From assembly GCF_020164585.1 (NCBI RefSeq), contig NZ_JAIQZF010000005.1, forward strand, positions 1-64,000: 64,000 nucleotides of DNA, written 5' to 3'. The notes beneath the pieces were generated by a model. That model was not told where the DNA came from. It saw nothing but the letters and a program-made list of their open reading frames with translations, and ran no database searches. Numbering within the stretch: the stretch's first letter is position 1; each line of letters starts with the position of its first letter. Shown here in pieces: positions 18,424-27,499 of this stretch. Both the position numbers and the translations under genes were made by a program. The DNA comes from Psychroflexus curvus (GTDB lineage: Bacteria > Bacteroidota > Bacteroidia > Flavobacteriales > Flavobacteriaceae).

Positions 18424-18813
18424 TCACCGATAAACTACCATCTTCAATTGCATATCATAATAAGGCGCTCTGCCATCGCCAAGGTTTTTTATATTGCCAA
18501 CTTTATGGTAGCGCTGGAGCATTTCTTCCAGCCGTTTTAAATCTGCTTTGGTGGCTGACTTGTTTTGTTCTGGCGTAAGCAGGTTTTTGACTAAATCTGC
18601 GGCAGTGGTTCCGATGGCGGCATTAGCCACTCCCGCTACACTGACCTGGTCTATTTTTGTTTTTTCAGTATTAAACTTTGCAGGCTTTTTGAATTTCTGA
18701 CTGAGTTGATGACTTCTCACTCTGCAGGATGTAGAACAAAACTTTTGTGCTTTCCTTCTTTTGGGAATAAACTCCTTTTTACAGTAGTGACAGGTGTAAT
18801 GATAATTCTCCAT
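18424..18813 (-). CDS. Small zinc-finger protein
   Basis: A 129-residue protein with an N-terminal treble-clef/MYM-like zinc site: C8-x2-C11 and C26-x3-C30 (FCSTSCR) in a basic context. The C-terminal ~70 residues are helical and charged, ending in a basic tail. Its position 41 bp downstream of a 62-residue gene, on the integrase side of the island, suggests it belongs to the mobile element and binds DNA. The function is not known. Confidence 0.65.
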   Translation of the reverse strand: MENYHYTCHYCKKEFIPKRRKAQKFCSTSCRVRSHQLSQKFKKPAKFNTEKTKIDQVSVAGVANAAIGTTAADLVKNLLTPEQNKSATKADLKRLEEMLQRYHKVGNIKNLGDGRAPYYDMQLKMVVYR

Positions 18814-18854
18814 TGTGCGTAAATTTTACGTTAGTTTTACGTTTAATCAGCAGA

Positions 18855-19043
18855 TTAATGAGCTTTCTTGTTGAAAACCTTATTCAGTAAATACTCCATA
18901 GCATCTTCTTCGGTAAGAACGGTTCTGCTTTTTTTCTTTTTGGGGTTGATGGAATACAAATCTTTTTTAAGCATCTCAAATAACTGCTCCTGCCCTTCCC
19001 TTGGGAGTGCTTTCGCGACCTGATAAGCTGTATTTGCATCCAT
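18855..19043 (-). CDS. Small protein of unknown function, 62 aa
   Basis: Sixty-two residues, with a helical N-terminus (AYQVAKALPREGQEQLFEMLKKDLY), a Lys-rich linker and a short C-terminal helix. The first part resembles the small helical proteins that precede zinc-finger genes near integrases. It is on the same strand as the zinc-finger gene, 41 bp upstream of it. There is no catalytic motif. It is kept as a gene because its length, charge pattern and spacing fit its neighbour. Confidence 0.5.
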   Translation of the reverse strand: MDANTAYQVAKALPREGQEQLFEMLKKDLYSINPKKKKSRTVLTEEDAMEYLLNKVFNKKAH

Positions 19044-19327
19044 ACCTAATCGCGAAATTAGAGAGAATAAATACGTAGGCTTTAGGATGCAGAGACTTAC
19101 AGAGGTTTACTGCACTTTAGTGCAGGATTATATTGTTTAATGCTGTTTACTTAACTTATCATTGGAGATTTAATGAGAATATTTGTATCAGAATAATTCT
19201 GCAATGCATGTTGTGGATGGCTTAACTCTATATTTTAAGTTGATCTATAGAAATTTTGAATTTTCTTCTTTTTTTTATATATTTATTTAAGTTTTAATCA
19301 ATTTATAATGACTTAAATTACAATACC

Positions 19328-19771
19328 ATGAAAAAAGAGACACTTTTAATGCTATTTATTATGTTTTCATCAATGTCAACCTTTGCTCAATCCTCTGAAG
19401 ATTTCAAACAGGCTATTCAGATGAATTTTCAAAAAATGGGTGAGGCCATGGCCAATTCTAATCCAGAATTATTAGCTACTCATTTTAGCGAAGACGCCAT
19501 GCTTAAGCTTCCTGGATTAAAAGCCCTGGAGGGACGAAAGGCTATCGCAAACGCTCATGCAATGATGATAGAACAAGGAATTTCAATTAGACCCATGACA
19601 AAAGAAGTGGAAAGCTTTGGGGACACTGGATATGAAATAGGTACTTATCAGATGTTCAATAAAGAAGGAATGGAGGTAGATGCTGGGACTTATTCTACAA
19701 TTTGGAAAAAAGTTGACGGGGATTGGAAACTGTATAGAGATATAGTCAGTAGTTCCACACCTCAAAAATAA
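19328..19771 (+). CDS. Exported SnoaL/DUF4440-like (NTF2-fold) protein
   Basis: A 147-residue protein with a signal peptide (MKKETLLMLFIMFSS... ending in Ala-Gln near residue 21). The mature part follows the NTF2-like cone-fold pattern of DUF4440: a helix with MGEAMANSNPELLATHFSEDA, LEGRKAIANAH and a closing YSTIWKKVDGDWKLYRD strand pair. Such proteins are small enzymes or ligand binders; no catalytic residue can be named. It is an ordinary-looking gene just outside the integrase, with a hairpin terminator after it. Confidence 0.78.
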   Translation: MKKETLLMLFIMFSSMSTFAQSSEDFKQAIQMNFQKMGEAMANSNPELLATHFSEDAMLKLPGLKALEGRKAIANAHAMMIEQGISIRPMTKEVESFGDTGYEIGTYQMFNKEGMEVDAGTYSTIWKKVDGDWKLYRDIVSSSTPQK

Positions 19772-19790
19772 AAATGTAAATTACAAATAA

Positions 19791-19819
19791 TAAAAAACCA
19801 CTCAGCTTGAGTGATTTTT
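19791..19819. terminator. Bidirectional rho-independent terminator
   Basis: CACTCA-GCT-TGAGTG hairpin (19799-19813), with an A run on the left and a T run on the right. It lies between the convergent NTF2-like gene and the integrase gene. Confidence 0.75.
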
Positions 19820-19854
19820 ATTAGTCGGGAATCTTCAAATACTGGAATTAAAAA

Positions 19855-21162
19855 TTACTTAAGCAGATTTGAATAATCCTCAGGCAGTTCAGCATCGATA
19901 TCCCTTAAATACTTTTCGAGGGCGGCCATGGTAGAATGACCTGTAATGAGCATGAGTTTACTTTTGGTTTCATTCGGTGAGTTTTGCTCTCTAAGCTTTC
20001 TGTATAATTTGGTAATGAATGTGTGTCTAAAACTATATAATCCAAACTCCTCGCCCAGCCCAAAATGATCTTTCACCTCTTTAAAACGTTTAGAAAATTC
20101 GGTTCTCCTGTTGGTTTCCGTAGCATTCCATGCTTCTCCAATACCAAAGCGACCAAACAGTAAAGCATCGCCAGGGAATTTGGATAGATCTGGTATATCC
20201 TGGATAAGAATATCAGGAATAATTTTGATTTTTACCGGCTGGTTTTTAGCCTTGACGTAAAGCTTTTTATCTTTTAAATCGACGTCTTTAATTCTTAGTC
20301 TGCAAACTTCAATAGGTCTAAGAAAATTAAGACTGATAAACTTGATAAACAGATGTAAAGTTGGATCATGTTTCTCCAGATGAGTGTTGATTTTCTTTTC
20401 CTGATCTGGTGTGTAGGTCTTATTTCGCTTGGGAACCGTCTTTAATTTCGGAATGGATTGTACGAAATTAGAGTTAACGATTTCATTTTCTTCCAGCAAT
20501 TGAAATAAGGAAGCGATATCTGTCCTTGAATTATTTCGGTTTCTGGCACTGGTTTTTTGCACTATACTGTTTAGATATTCATTAACGGTCTTTTTGGTAA
20601 TGCTGGTAATCGGCTTATCGAATAGCTTTTCGTTTCGAAGCCACTTTTCAAAAAGACCAATTCTACTTTTGTATTGAACGTATGAGTTTTTATTCATCAT
20701 ATGTTCTTTCATAGACAGACCAAACTTAAAAGCTTCGTCAATGCTCATGACGTCTTCCTCAGGTTCAGCAGGAACAGGACTTGGCTCAGGCTGAGATGCA
20801 GGTCGTAATTTTGGTTCTGGTTTGGGTGGCGTTTCGGTTGGCTCTTCTTTATCTGAAAACAGCTTGGCTTCCAGGTCACTGTTATCTTTATAGGGGTTAA
20901 ATCCAAACTCTAACAGTTTTGAGAGGGCTTCTCTCATCGTTCTAAGGAAAGCATAACGCTCACGCTTAGTTTTAAAGTTATTGGCACCAGCTTTAATAAA
21001 AGGCTGTTTTTTAAGCTTTCCGGTTTCAGGATGTCGAAAGGAATAGTAGACGAACCAGCTTTTGCTTAAGGCTTCTTTTTTCTGAGCAGCTGTGAGTTTG
21101 GACCAGTTGGAAATATCAATACCACCAGTGAAGATTTTGGGTTCCGAATAGTCTAATTTCAT
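19855..21162 (-). CDS. Tyrosine recombinase (phage-type integrase)
   Basis: The ATG at 21162 is preferred; the frame is open to 21243 but that extension looks untranslated. About 435 residues: an N-terminal arm-binding segment, a Pro/Glu-rich linker, a core-binding SAM-like domain (SYVQYKSRIGLFEKWL) and a C-terminal catalytic domain. That domain has R in LRPIEVCRLR, FRHTF as the HxxR-type box with Tyr in place of His, ITGHST and the nucleophile in LEKYLRDID. It catalyses site-specific insertion and excision. Its 5' end faces a tRNA-like 3' end and terminator hairpin at 21225-21300, the usual position for an integrase acting at a tRNA gene. Confidence 0.9.
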   Translation of the reverse strand: MKLDYSEPKIFTGGIDISNWSKLTAAQKKEALSKSWFVYYSFRHPETGKLKKQPFIKAGANNFKTKRERYAFLRTMREALSKLLEFGFNPYKDNSDLEAKLFSDKEEPTETPPKPEPKLRPASQPEPSPVPAEPEEDVMSIDEAFKFGLSMKEHMMNKNSYVQYKSRIGLFEKWLRNEKLFDKPITSITKKTVNEYLNSIVQKTSARNRNNSRTDIASLFQLLEENEIVNSNFVQSIPKLKTVPKRNKTYTPDQEKKINTHLEKHDPTLHLFIKFISLNFLRPIEVCRLRIKDVDLKDKKLYVKAKNQPVKIKIIPDILIQDIPDLSKFPGDALLFGRFGIGEAWNATETNRRTEFSKRFKEVKDHFGLGEEFGLYSFRHTFITKLYRKLREQNSPNETKSKLMLITGHSTMAALEKYLRDIDAELPEDYSNLLK

Positions 21163-21224
21163 AGATAAATCGTTTACGCTAGCGTTTACGGTTCGGAAAA
21201 GTAAGAAACTTATGGACATAAAAA

Positions 21225-21249
21225 AACGGATTGTGGTAAACAATCCGTT
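21225..21249 (-). terminator. Hairpin terminator beside the integrase
   Basis: AACGGATTGT-GGTAA-ACAATCCGTT, a perfect 10-bp stem. On the minus strand it is followed by a T run. It lies just downstream, on that strand, of the tRNA-end-like sequence at 21271, so it may be the terminator of a former tRNA gene. Confidence 0.6.
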
Positions 21250-21270
21250 GATTTACTTGGTATTAATGTA

Positions 21271-21300
21271 GTAGCGGGAAATATAGAAATATCGAACCAC
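21271..21300 (-). other. Possible degenerate tRNA-Met 3' end (attachment-site remnant)
   Basis: AGTAGCGGG followed at a shifted distance by TCGAACCA. It recalls the first and inner parts of the tRNA 3' fragment at 36911-36952 and has the same orientation. Only the end segments match, so this could be chance. Confidence 0.3.
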
Positions 21301-21358
21301 AATAATCTAGTAAATGATTTCTTAGAAGTAGCAAATTTTATAATCTAAATAAGACATG

Positions 21359-23104
21359 TTATGCAAAAAGACTATATCCTTTCTCCATCAGTTCATCTTT
21401 TATGGTTCTGACATTCATTTTATCCACCTTTGAGTCAAGTAAATAAGAAAATGGTACATAAGAATCTTTATTAGCCTGAATAGCAGCATCCTCATTTATA
21501 TACCTTCTACCCTGAACAGTAAAATTGATGTAATCATCCGCATACTCAGTAAGAACATCTTTAAATTTTAATTTGCGGTCAATAAATACGTTTTTATTAA
21601 AAATCAAAGTATCAATATCAACTACTATGAGTGGCATAACATTTTTTGTATCGAAACCCTCCTCTCTTAAACACTGAAGCTCATCCTGAAACCAAAAATT
21701 CAAAATTTTGTTGAATCCGCCTACATTGAACATTCTGTTATGCAACACCAAAACAGGAAAAATGATAACGCTTCGAGGGCTATAACCACTGTCATATTCT
21801 AAAGTTTTAGCAAGAGCCTTTCGGATAGTATTTATTAATTGAACAATTGCTTTGGGAGTACCATCACCTTTTTTGTAAAGCTTTTTCTTTAATTCATGTT
21901 GTATCTCATTATAATCCGAAGATTGCTTTACATTCGCATTCAACATAATATCTTTTGACTCAAATAGGAAAATCCTTTTACCATTTCTAACATAATAATC
22001 TGGAGCACCGTCACAAATCTCATCTAATTCAGTACCGTTTCTTTGAAAAAATCGTCTCCCAAATATTTCTTGTAATAATGTGTGAAGGACATATTTTTCA
22101 GAAAATTCGTAAGTCTTAAAATCTAAGAAGTTGCTTATTCTATCACCAGCTGAAAGACCATCATTAATATGCTTGAGCTTCCAATATAGCCCATTAAAAA
22201 TAGTCTCTAGTACAAATTGAGGACTGATAATTCTGTATTTGAAATCTGAAAGTTTATAAATTGGGCTGGCTCTTAATTTTCTGAAGTCGACATCTTCCAA
22301 AATAACAGTTTCATCAGCAGAAATTTTATCTAAAAAAGCAACATTAGATTCTAAATGTTCGTCGTCATTTAGTTCAATATCTGTATGCCCCTCTTTATAA
22401 CGTTTGACTATCGAAATAGATAATGGTAATAATCTCCTTAAATATTCTTTATAATCATCAACACCGTAAAATGCATAAAATGAGTTTAATAGTAAAGCAC
22501 ACGAATCCTTTGACTCTAAAAATTTAAATAAAGAAATAGCCCTAATTAGTTGTGTAACAATAAGCTTATCAGTGCGATAGTTAGTAAAGTCGAAATTATT
22601 AAGTTGAAGGGACAACAAGATTGCTGCTGGTTTTCTTTCTAGCGTGCAATCTTTTGTGGATTCTGAAACCAATATACCGCTATCGGTATTTTTTATTTGA
22701 TTTAACAACAAGAAGGCTTTAAACACGTTAATCTCAACTTCAGCATTAGTTAAAGTAGTTTTACCTTCTTCAGCCAAGTCAAAGGCTTTTTCGAAAAACG
22801 CCAAACTACTAACCACATAAGAAAATGAATAGTCCTCTACATTATATCTTTCTTCAGATACATGTTCAATTAAATTTTCTCTTACTAGTTGTGCAAGCTC
22901 CGAGTTTTCATGGGAAAAAAATTTCCGAATAAAATCAAATGGGTGAGAGTAATCTGAACCATCATCTTTAAATCCAAGAAAAAAAGACCCCATCTTCAAA
23001 AGAGTATCACGATTGATACCCTCAAAGTAATCTTCAATTTCAAGAGGCTCCTCATCTGGAAAAATAGCGTTAAAAGGAATTGTTAATTTAGAAGTAAGGC
23101 CCAT
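21359..23104 (-). CDS. PD-(D/E)XK nuclease-like protein, 581 aa
   Basis: A 581-residue protein. The first ~330 residues are helical and of unknown role. A classical nuclease motif follows: P368-D369 (GAPDYYV) and E382-S-K384 (FLFESKD), with a later QLINTIRKALAK helix. It resembles single-gene defence proteins with an N-terminal helical sensor and a C-terminal nuclease, but I cannot name the family. It lies at the left edge of the second island, next to the integrase site, and is followed upstream by the small resolvase gene on the same strand (67 bp gap). Confidence 0.6.
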   Translation of the reverse strand: MGLTSKLTIPFNAIFPDEEPLEIEDYFEGINRDTLLKMGSFFLGFKDDGSDYSHPFDFIRKFFSHENSELAQLVRENLIEHVSEERYNVEDYSFSYVVSSLAFFEKAFDLAEEGKTTLTNAEVEINVFKAFLLLNQIKNTDSGILVSESTKDCTLERKPAAILLSLQLNNFDFTNYRTDKLIVTQLIRAISLFKFLESKDSCALLLNSFYAFYGVDDYKEYLRRLLPLSISIVKRYKEGHTDIELNDDEHLESNVAFLDKISADETVILEDVDFRKLRASPIYKLSDFKYRIISPQFVLETIFNGLYWKLKHINDGLSAGDRISNFLDFKTYEFSEKYVLHTLLQEIFGRRFFQRNGTELDEICDGAPDYYVRNGKRIFLFESKDIMLNANVKQSSDYNEIQHELKKKLYKKGDGTPKAIVQLINTIRKALAKTLEYDSGYSPRSVIIFPVLVLHNRMFNVGGFNKILNFWFQDELQCLREEGFDTKNVMPLIVVDIDTLIFNKNVFIDRKLKFKDVLTEYADDYINFTVQGRRYINEDAAIQANKDSYVPFSYLLDSKVDKMNVRTIKDELMEKGYSLFA

Positions 23105-23171
23105 GAAACATTTATATTTAAATAATTACATTTTAAGTCATGTAATTATATCCTTTAATAAAAGTATAATT

Positions 23172-23792
23172 TTATTTGCTTAATTTCATAGTCTTCCTCA
23201 CCTTCATTACAGTTGTAGTTGACTTTCCTACGATTTCTGCTACTTCACGAACCGTAAGACCTTTATTTAGTTTCTTAACGATGTTAGGGTGACGTTCTAA
23301 CAATCTTGTGCTAGACTGAACAGAACCAACCTTACGGCCTTTAAATTTGCCTTTAGCCTGAGCAATTTTAATCCCTTCGCTAGTGCGTTCTTTAATACGG
23401 TTACGCTCCATTTCGGCAATCGACCCCATGACAGATACTACTACCATCGCAATCGGGTTTTTTTCACCGTTAACCAGTGTCTCAAAACCTTCTTTGATTG
23501 ATTTAAGATTAATACCATTGTCCGTAAATCGCTCAATCGTATTTAGCACATCGATGAGGTTTCTCCCTAGCCTGTCAATACTGTCTACCACAATTGTTAC
23601 GTCACTTTTTTCTAGACTTGTTACAATATCAAATAATTTTGAAGCTTCTGGACGTTCTAGAAATGGAACATTGCCTTGGACTTTGTCTACAAATAGATTT
23701 TCAGCTATAAATTCACCATGCATTTTGAAATTTGCAATTTGGCGACTTGAGTTCTGAGTGAGAGTTGAGATTCTGGAATAGTAATAATACAT
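23172..23792 (-). CDS. Serine resolvase/invertase
   Basis: A 206-residue small serine recombinase. The catalytic Ser is S9 in YYSRIS. The conserved VDSIDRLGRN and the E-helix IAEMERNRIKERTSEGI are present. A C-terminal Hin-like helix-turn-helix (TVREVAEIVGKSTTTV) is at about 175-200. It would catalyse inversion or resolution at short sites. The divergent intergenic region before it holds two inverted repeats (23822-23854 and the pair 23829/23909) that could be its sites or operators. Confidence 0.88.
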   Translation of the reverse strand: MYYYYSRISTLTQNSSRQIANFKMHGEFIAENLFVDKVQGNVPFLERPEASKLFDIVTSLEKSDVTIVVDSIDRLGRNLIDVLNTIERFTDNGINLKSIKEGFETLVNGEKNPIAMVVVSVMGSIAEMERNRIKERTSEGIKIAQAKGKFKGRKVGSVQSSTRLLERHPNIVKKLNKGLTVREVAEIVGKSTTTVMKVRKTMKLSK

Positions 23793-23821
23793 CTTTATTC
23801 GTTTTGATAAATCAAAGATAC

Positions 23822-23919
23822 GTGTTATTTTTAGACTATCAATTAAAATAACACAAAAACCAGGTTTTTACTGACTTATCTACTTTTAAAGTGTGTCATT
23901 AATAAAGTATAGTCTAAAA
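23822..23919. repeat. Inverted repeats between resolvase and RT genes
   Basis: GTGTTATTTT (23822-23831) pairs perfectly with AAAATAACAC (23845-23854). TTTTAGACTAT (23829-23839) pairs with ATAGTCTAAAA (23909-23919). They overlap, so alternative structures or recombinase binding sites are possible. Confidence 0.55.
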
Positions 23920-23965
23920 TTAATACGTCGTTAATACCCTAAAGACTAAAAACAAAAATTATCTC

Positions 23966-23973
23966 TACATTTG
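23966..23973 (+). promoter_or_regulatory. Candidate -7 box for the RT operon
   Basis: TACATTTG matches the Bacteroidota TAnnTTTG box. It lies 17 bp before the RT start codon, so the leader would be very short. The -33 element is not clear. Confidence 0.4.
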
Positions 23974-23989
23974 TTTATATACCAAAATT

Positions 23990-25585
23990 ATGAGGCAATA
24001 TTTCAATAAAGCATTATTAAATATAATTAAGCATGGTGATACTGACATCTTTCCATTTCCGTTTGAAAGGTATTTATTTGAGGAAAAAAACAAAGAAACA
24101 TTAGATATTCTTGAGAAAATTCACGCAAATTTAGATACTGCTCTCAGCGAGTCACCGCCATTAACTTTAGTGAAATTAAGTCCAGTCGGCTATTTTGGGT
24201 TTAGGCAAGGTACAATGATTGAACCTTTTTGGAATGCTTACTTTTTAGGGTTAGTAATTTCTTTAGCTGAAAAAATTGAAAATACTAGAATCAAGGAAAT
24301 TGAAAAGAAAGTTTTTTCATATCGCTATGAATGGAATGATGAGAAAGGCTCATTGTTTAAGGATACTACTTGGATAAGTTATAAAAAACAATGTATTGAA
24401 TATTCGAAATCTTCTGGCTTCGTTTTACAAACAGATGTTTCAAACTTTTATCCGAGAGTAAATCATCATAAATTAGAAAATGAACTTAAACGTGTAGACG
24501 GCATTACTGATACTCCTAAAAGGATTATCAAATTACTGAGCGTATTTTCTGGCACTATTTCTTACGGACTTCCTGTTGGCGGACCTGCATCAAGAATTCT
24601 TGCCGAGCTTGCACTTAATCATACAGATTATCACTTAAAATCTAGAGCTATTAAGTTTTGTAGGTATGCAGATGATTATACAATATTTTGTGATACTGAA
24701 TCAGAAGCTTATAAAATTCTTATTTTATTGTCTGAAAAATTAGCCAATGACCAACTAAGTTTACAGAAGGGTAAGACAAAAATAATGTCATCAACAGAAT
24801 ATCAGGATATACATCAATTCCTTGACCCGAAACCAGTTGAGGATGAGGTCTCAGAAGAAGAGCAAAAATTACTTAATATTTCCATTCGTTTTGACCCATA
24901 CTCGGCAACTGCAGTTGATGATTATGAAGCTTTAAAAGACGCTGTTCGCGAAATTGATATAATTGGAATCTTATCAAAAGAGGTTAATAAAACTAAAATT
25001 GACCAAACTGTAACCAAACAAGCTATTAATTCTGTAAAGGCATTAACGGAAGAAAACCAAGTACAGGCGGTTAAAATACTTTTAGACCAAGATAATTTAA
25101 CCACTTTATCACCCGTATTCACGACTATTATGCGCTCTGTGAGGAGTGTTTATGATGACCTATCTGATGAAGGTAAAGATATTATCGATAGTTCACTTTT
25201 AGAATTATTTAAAACAGAAAACTATCTAACGAAAATTGAATTAAACTTAAACTATATAGTACAAATCCTTTCCATTCGACATTCTCATGCGAAGGAAGAA
25301 CTTTTTGTTAAACTATTCGATACCGAGACAAACCACTTTCTAAAAAGACAAATAATAGTTGCAATGACAAACTGGGGAAGTCATTATTGGTTAGTTGATA
25401 TAAAACATCAATTTACCACGTTAACCACATGGGAAAGAAGAGCTTTCATCTACGCCTCATTTTATTTAGGAGATGAAGGTAAACACTGGAGAGCCAGCAA
25501 TAAATCCTTATTTAGTAAGGAAGAGTTACTAGTTAGGGATTGGTGCTCGGCTAGAAAAACATCTAATAAACCGATTCTCGTATGA
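23990..25585 (+). CDS. Reverse transcriptase of the Abi/DRT (unknown-group) type
   Basis: A 531-residue protein. RT motifs: FVLQTDVSNFYPRV with D149, GLPVGGPASRILAELALN near 193-210, the catalytic RYADD box (D228, D229) and LSLQKGKTKIM. The C-terminal ~230 residues are all-helical, HEAT-like and end in FYLGDEGKHWR. That layout fits phage-defence RTs (AbiA/AbiK/DRT-like) rather than group II intron or retron RTs; no maturase domain or retron VTG motif is seen. The last codons overlap the next gene by 4 bp, which implies a two-gene unit with a nuclease-like partner. The exact DRT class cannot be set without a tree. Confidence 0.78.
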   Translation: MRQYFNKALLNIIKHGDTDIFPFPFERYLFEEKNKETLDILEKIHANLDTALSESPPLTLVKLSPVGYFGFRQGTMIEPFWNAYFLGLVISLAEKIENTRIKEIEKKVFSYRYEWNDEKGSLFKDTTWISYKKQCIEYSKSSGFVLQTDVSNFYPRVNHHKLENELKRVDGITDTPKRIIKLLSVFSGTISYGLPVGGPASRILAELALNHTDYHLKSRAIKFCRYADDYTIFCDTESEAYKILILLSEKLANDQLSLQKGKTKIMSSTEYQDIHQFLDPKPVEDEVSEEEQKLLNISIRFDPYSATAVDDYEALKDAVREIDIIGILSKEVNKTKIDQTVTKQAINSVKALTEENQVQAVKILLDQDNLTTLSPVFTTIMRSVRSVYDDLSDEGKDIIDSSLLELFKTENYLTKIELNLNYIVQILSIRHSHAKEELFVKLFDTETNHFLKRQIIVAMTNWGSHYWLVDIKHQFTTLTTWERRAFIYASFYLGDEGKHWRASNKSLFSKEELLVRDWCSARKTSNKPILV

Positions 25586-26313
25586 TTAGTGAAAGAGATA
25601 TATCAGAAAAGTTTAGTGTTATTTGGAAACAAAATTTACCTCTTATGACACCAAGTTTCATGAGAGTTTTTAATGAAACTCAAATAAAGAAAATAAATAA
25701 AAACCCTATTCCAAATATTGAGAATGTTAGGTACGATATTGTTTCTGAAACTGCATTCAATGTGTCTGAAATGGCAATAGTTGAAGATAAAAAAGTGAAT
25801 GAAATAATAACAGATTCTGAAGTATTTGAAAAAATAGTTTACGAAACTGCAAAGTCAATTTGGACTTCTGGCAATTATAAGAAAGAAGATTTAAAACTAG
25901 GGAAATCGGAAATAGAAGAAATTCAGAAAATCTGTGATAATACCATTGAGTTTATTAATAAAACAAAAAAAGAGAAAATCGAGTTTAAACCAAGGTTAAA
26001 AGGCTACAGTTTTATTCCTGACTTGACAGCAGATTTATCAGTGGATGACAGTTTATATGAAATCAAGACTGTAAGTCGGAATTTCAAGTCTAGTGACTTG
26101 AAACAACTCTTTATTTATTTAGCACTAAGACAAGTAAGCACAAATACCAATTGGAAATATGCAGGGCTTTACAATCCAAGAAAAGGAACATATGCCAAGT
26201 TTAATGTAAAGAGCTTAATTTCTAATTTGACAGGTGGACAAACACCCAATGAAATATTTGAAAATATTTTAAACGGATTAGTTCGAGATATTGAAGTTGA
26301 TAGTGAATTTTAG
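25582..26313 (+). CDS. PD-(D/E)XK nuclease-like partner of the RT
   Basis: A 243-residue protein. The nuclease core is P146-D147 (FIPDLTAD) and E160-I-K162 (LYEIKTVSR), followed by a KQLFIYLALRQ helix, with a helical N-terminal half. The 4-bp ATGA overlap with the RT gene suggests translational coupling and joint function. In the pair, the RT may make a DNA product that the nuclease senses or degrades, or the nuclease may be the effector; both are inference. A convergent terminator follows. Confidence 0.6.
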   Translation: MISERDISEKFSVIWKQNLPLMTPSFMRVFNETQIKKINKNPIPNIENVRYDIVSETAFNVSEMAIVEDKKVNEIITDSEVFEKIVYETAKSIWTSGNYKKEDLKLGKSEIEEIQKICDNTIEFINKTKKEKIEFKPRLKGYSFIPDLTADLSVDDSLYEIKTVSRNFKSSDLKQLFIYLALRQVSTNTNWKYAGLYNPRKGTYAKFNVKSLISNLTGGQTPNEIFENILNGLVRDIEVDSEF

Positions 26314-26422
26314 AAAATTCCTCTTACCAATAAAACCGAGATAATATTCAACCATGAGTATTGGGCTTGTAATGAAAATTTATATTTTGTAAATAATATA
26401 TCTACTTGTTTTACAAATTGAT

Positions 26423-26453
26423 AAATGTTCACTTATCATAAAAGTGAACATTT
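26423..26453. terminator. Bidirectional terminator
   Basis: Perfect 12-bp stem AAATGTTCACTT/AAGTGAACATTT with a 7-nt loop and a T run. It lies between the convergent RT-partner and DUF3800 genes. Confidence 0.8.
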
Positions 26454-26456
26454 TTA

Positions 26457-27281
26457 CTAAGAACTGTGCTTTCTAAAAGTTTGCCTTAATTTATCTCTTC
26501 CGTTCTTATTTGATGGAATTTCACAAATACCTGCGCCTAAAATTTTTTGATTATAATTTCTTAGAGTAGGATAAACAGCTTTATTAAAAATTTCAATACT
26601 TCTGTCATAGCTTTTCAAAACACCCGTGATAACTCCAGCTAAGTAGTCTGCAATTTGAATCCCTGTACTATGATGTGAGTATTCTAGATTTAAGCTATCT
26701 TTTATGTGCGTGTAATTTTTTACGAAATGTCCATTTGTTTGAATATCAAAGTAAGTATCACGTAATAACTTGCTTTTTTTATCTCCAATTGGGTCAAAAA
26801 ACAAAACTGTTAAATCATTGGGTATAACTTGAGTTTCGTATTGAACTCTTTGCAATAAAGATGTAATGTGCATTTTAAATAAATCTTTTTCAGAGAATTT
26901 AGAGTCAGACTTATTATCAGTAATGGTGAAAACCGTTTTACAACTTTCTAGTTCTTTTAATAACAACAATGACTTTTCAACAAAATCAATTATAATATGA
27001 TAATCAATGTCTTTTAAAAAGTAAAAATCTTTTTTTTCATTTGGAACTTTATTATTATTCTGACAACTCCTTAAAGACCAAATATGTGACCATTTAATTT
27101 CTTTTTGAGGAAGTCCGAATTCATTTTTTAGGTTCATGAATTTACTCGTTAACTCTTTATAATCATCTCCATTCATCAAAAATAACGAACGGAGATAAAA
27201 TGGATGTATTTGATTCTGTCTCTCTGACCTAATCGGTGAGTAACTTCCACATTCATCACTAAAACCAAATTTTATTGACAT
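26457..27281 (-). CDS. DUF3800 protein
   Basis: A 274-residue protein with the DUF3800 signature: an N-terminal FSDECG acidic strand, a central LTVLFFDPIGDK strand and a C-terminal STGIQIADYLAGVI helix. DUF3800 proteins are predicted RNase H-like nucleases or transposase-derived proteins and occur often in accessory islands; no activity is established to my knowledge. It is a single gene, converging on the RT operon, with an intact frame. Confidence 0.75.
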   Translation of the reverse strand: MSIKFGFSDECGSYSPIRSERQNQIHPFYLRSLFLMNGDDYKELTSKFMNLKNEFGLPQKEIKWSHIWSLRSCQNNNKVPNEKKDFYFLKDIDYHIIIDFVEKSLLLLKELESCKTVFTITDNKSDSKFSEKDLFKMHITSLLQRVQYETQVIPNDLTVLFFDPIGDKKSKLLRDTYFDIQTNGHFVKNYTHIKDSLNLEYSHHSTGIQIADYLAGVITGVLKSYDRSIEIFNKAVYPTLRNYNQKILGAGICEIPSNKNGRDKLRQTFRKHSS

Positions 27282-27499
27282 ATTTTTTCAGTATTACCCA
27301 TGACTAATGAATAAGACAAAAAGTTCTGTATTATTCATTTTTAGAATACTAATCTAGGGGATTAAAATTATTTAACAGGATTTGTAGTCACATTTTTTTT
27401 AAAAACAGTGTGTAAAGCTTATGGATAAGATGAAAAAGTTTTACAATGAGACTAAGCTTTATATTAGCCTTACAAATATGAAAGTTGCAAATACAGTTA

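Noticed and set aside
23990-25585. Retron or group II intron RT.
   Set aside because: No maturase/endonuclease domain, no intron domains around it, and no recognisable retron VTG motif or msr/msd layout. The helical C-terminus fits Abi/DRT-type RTs better.
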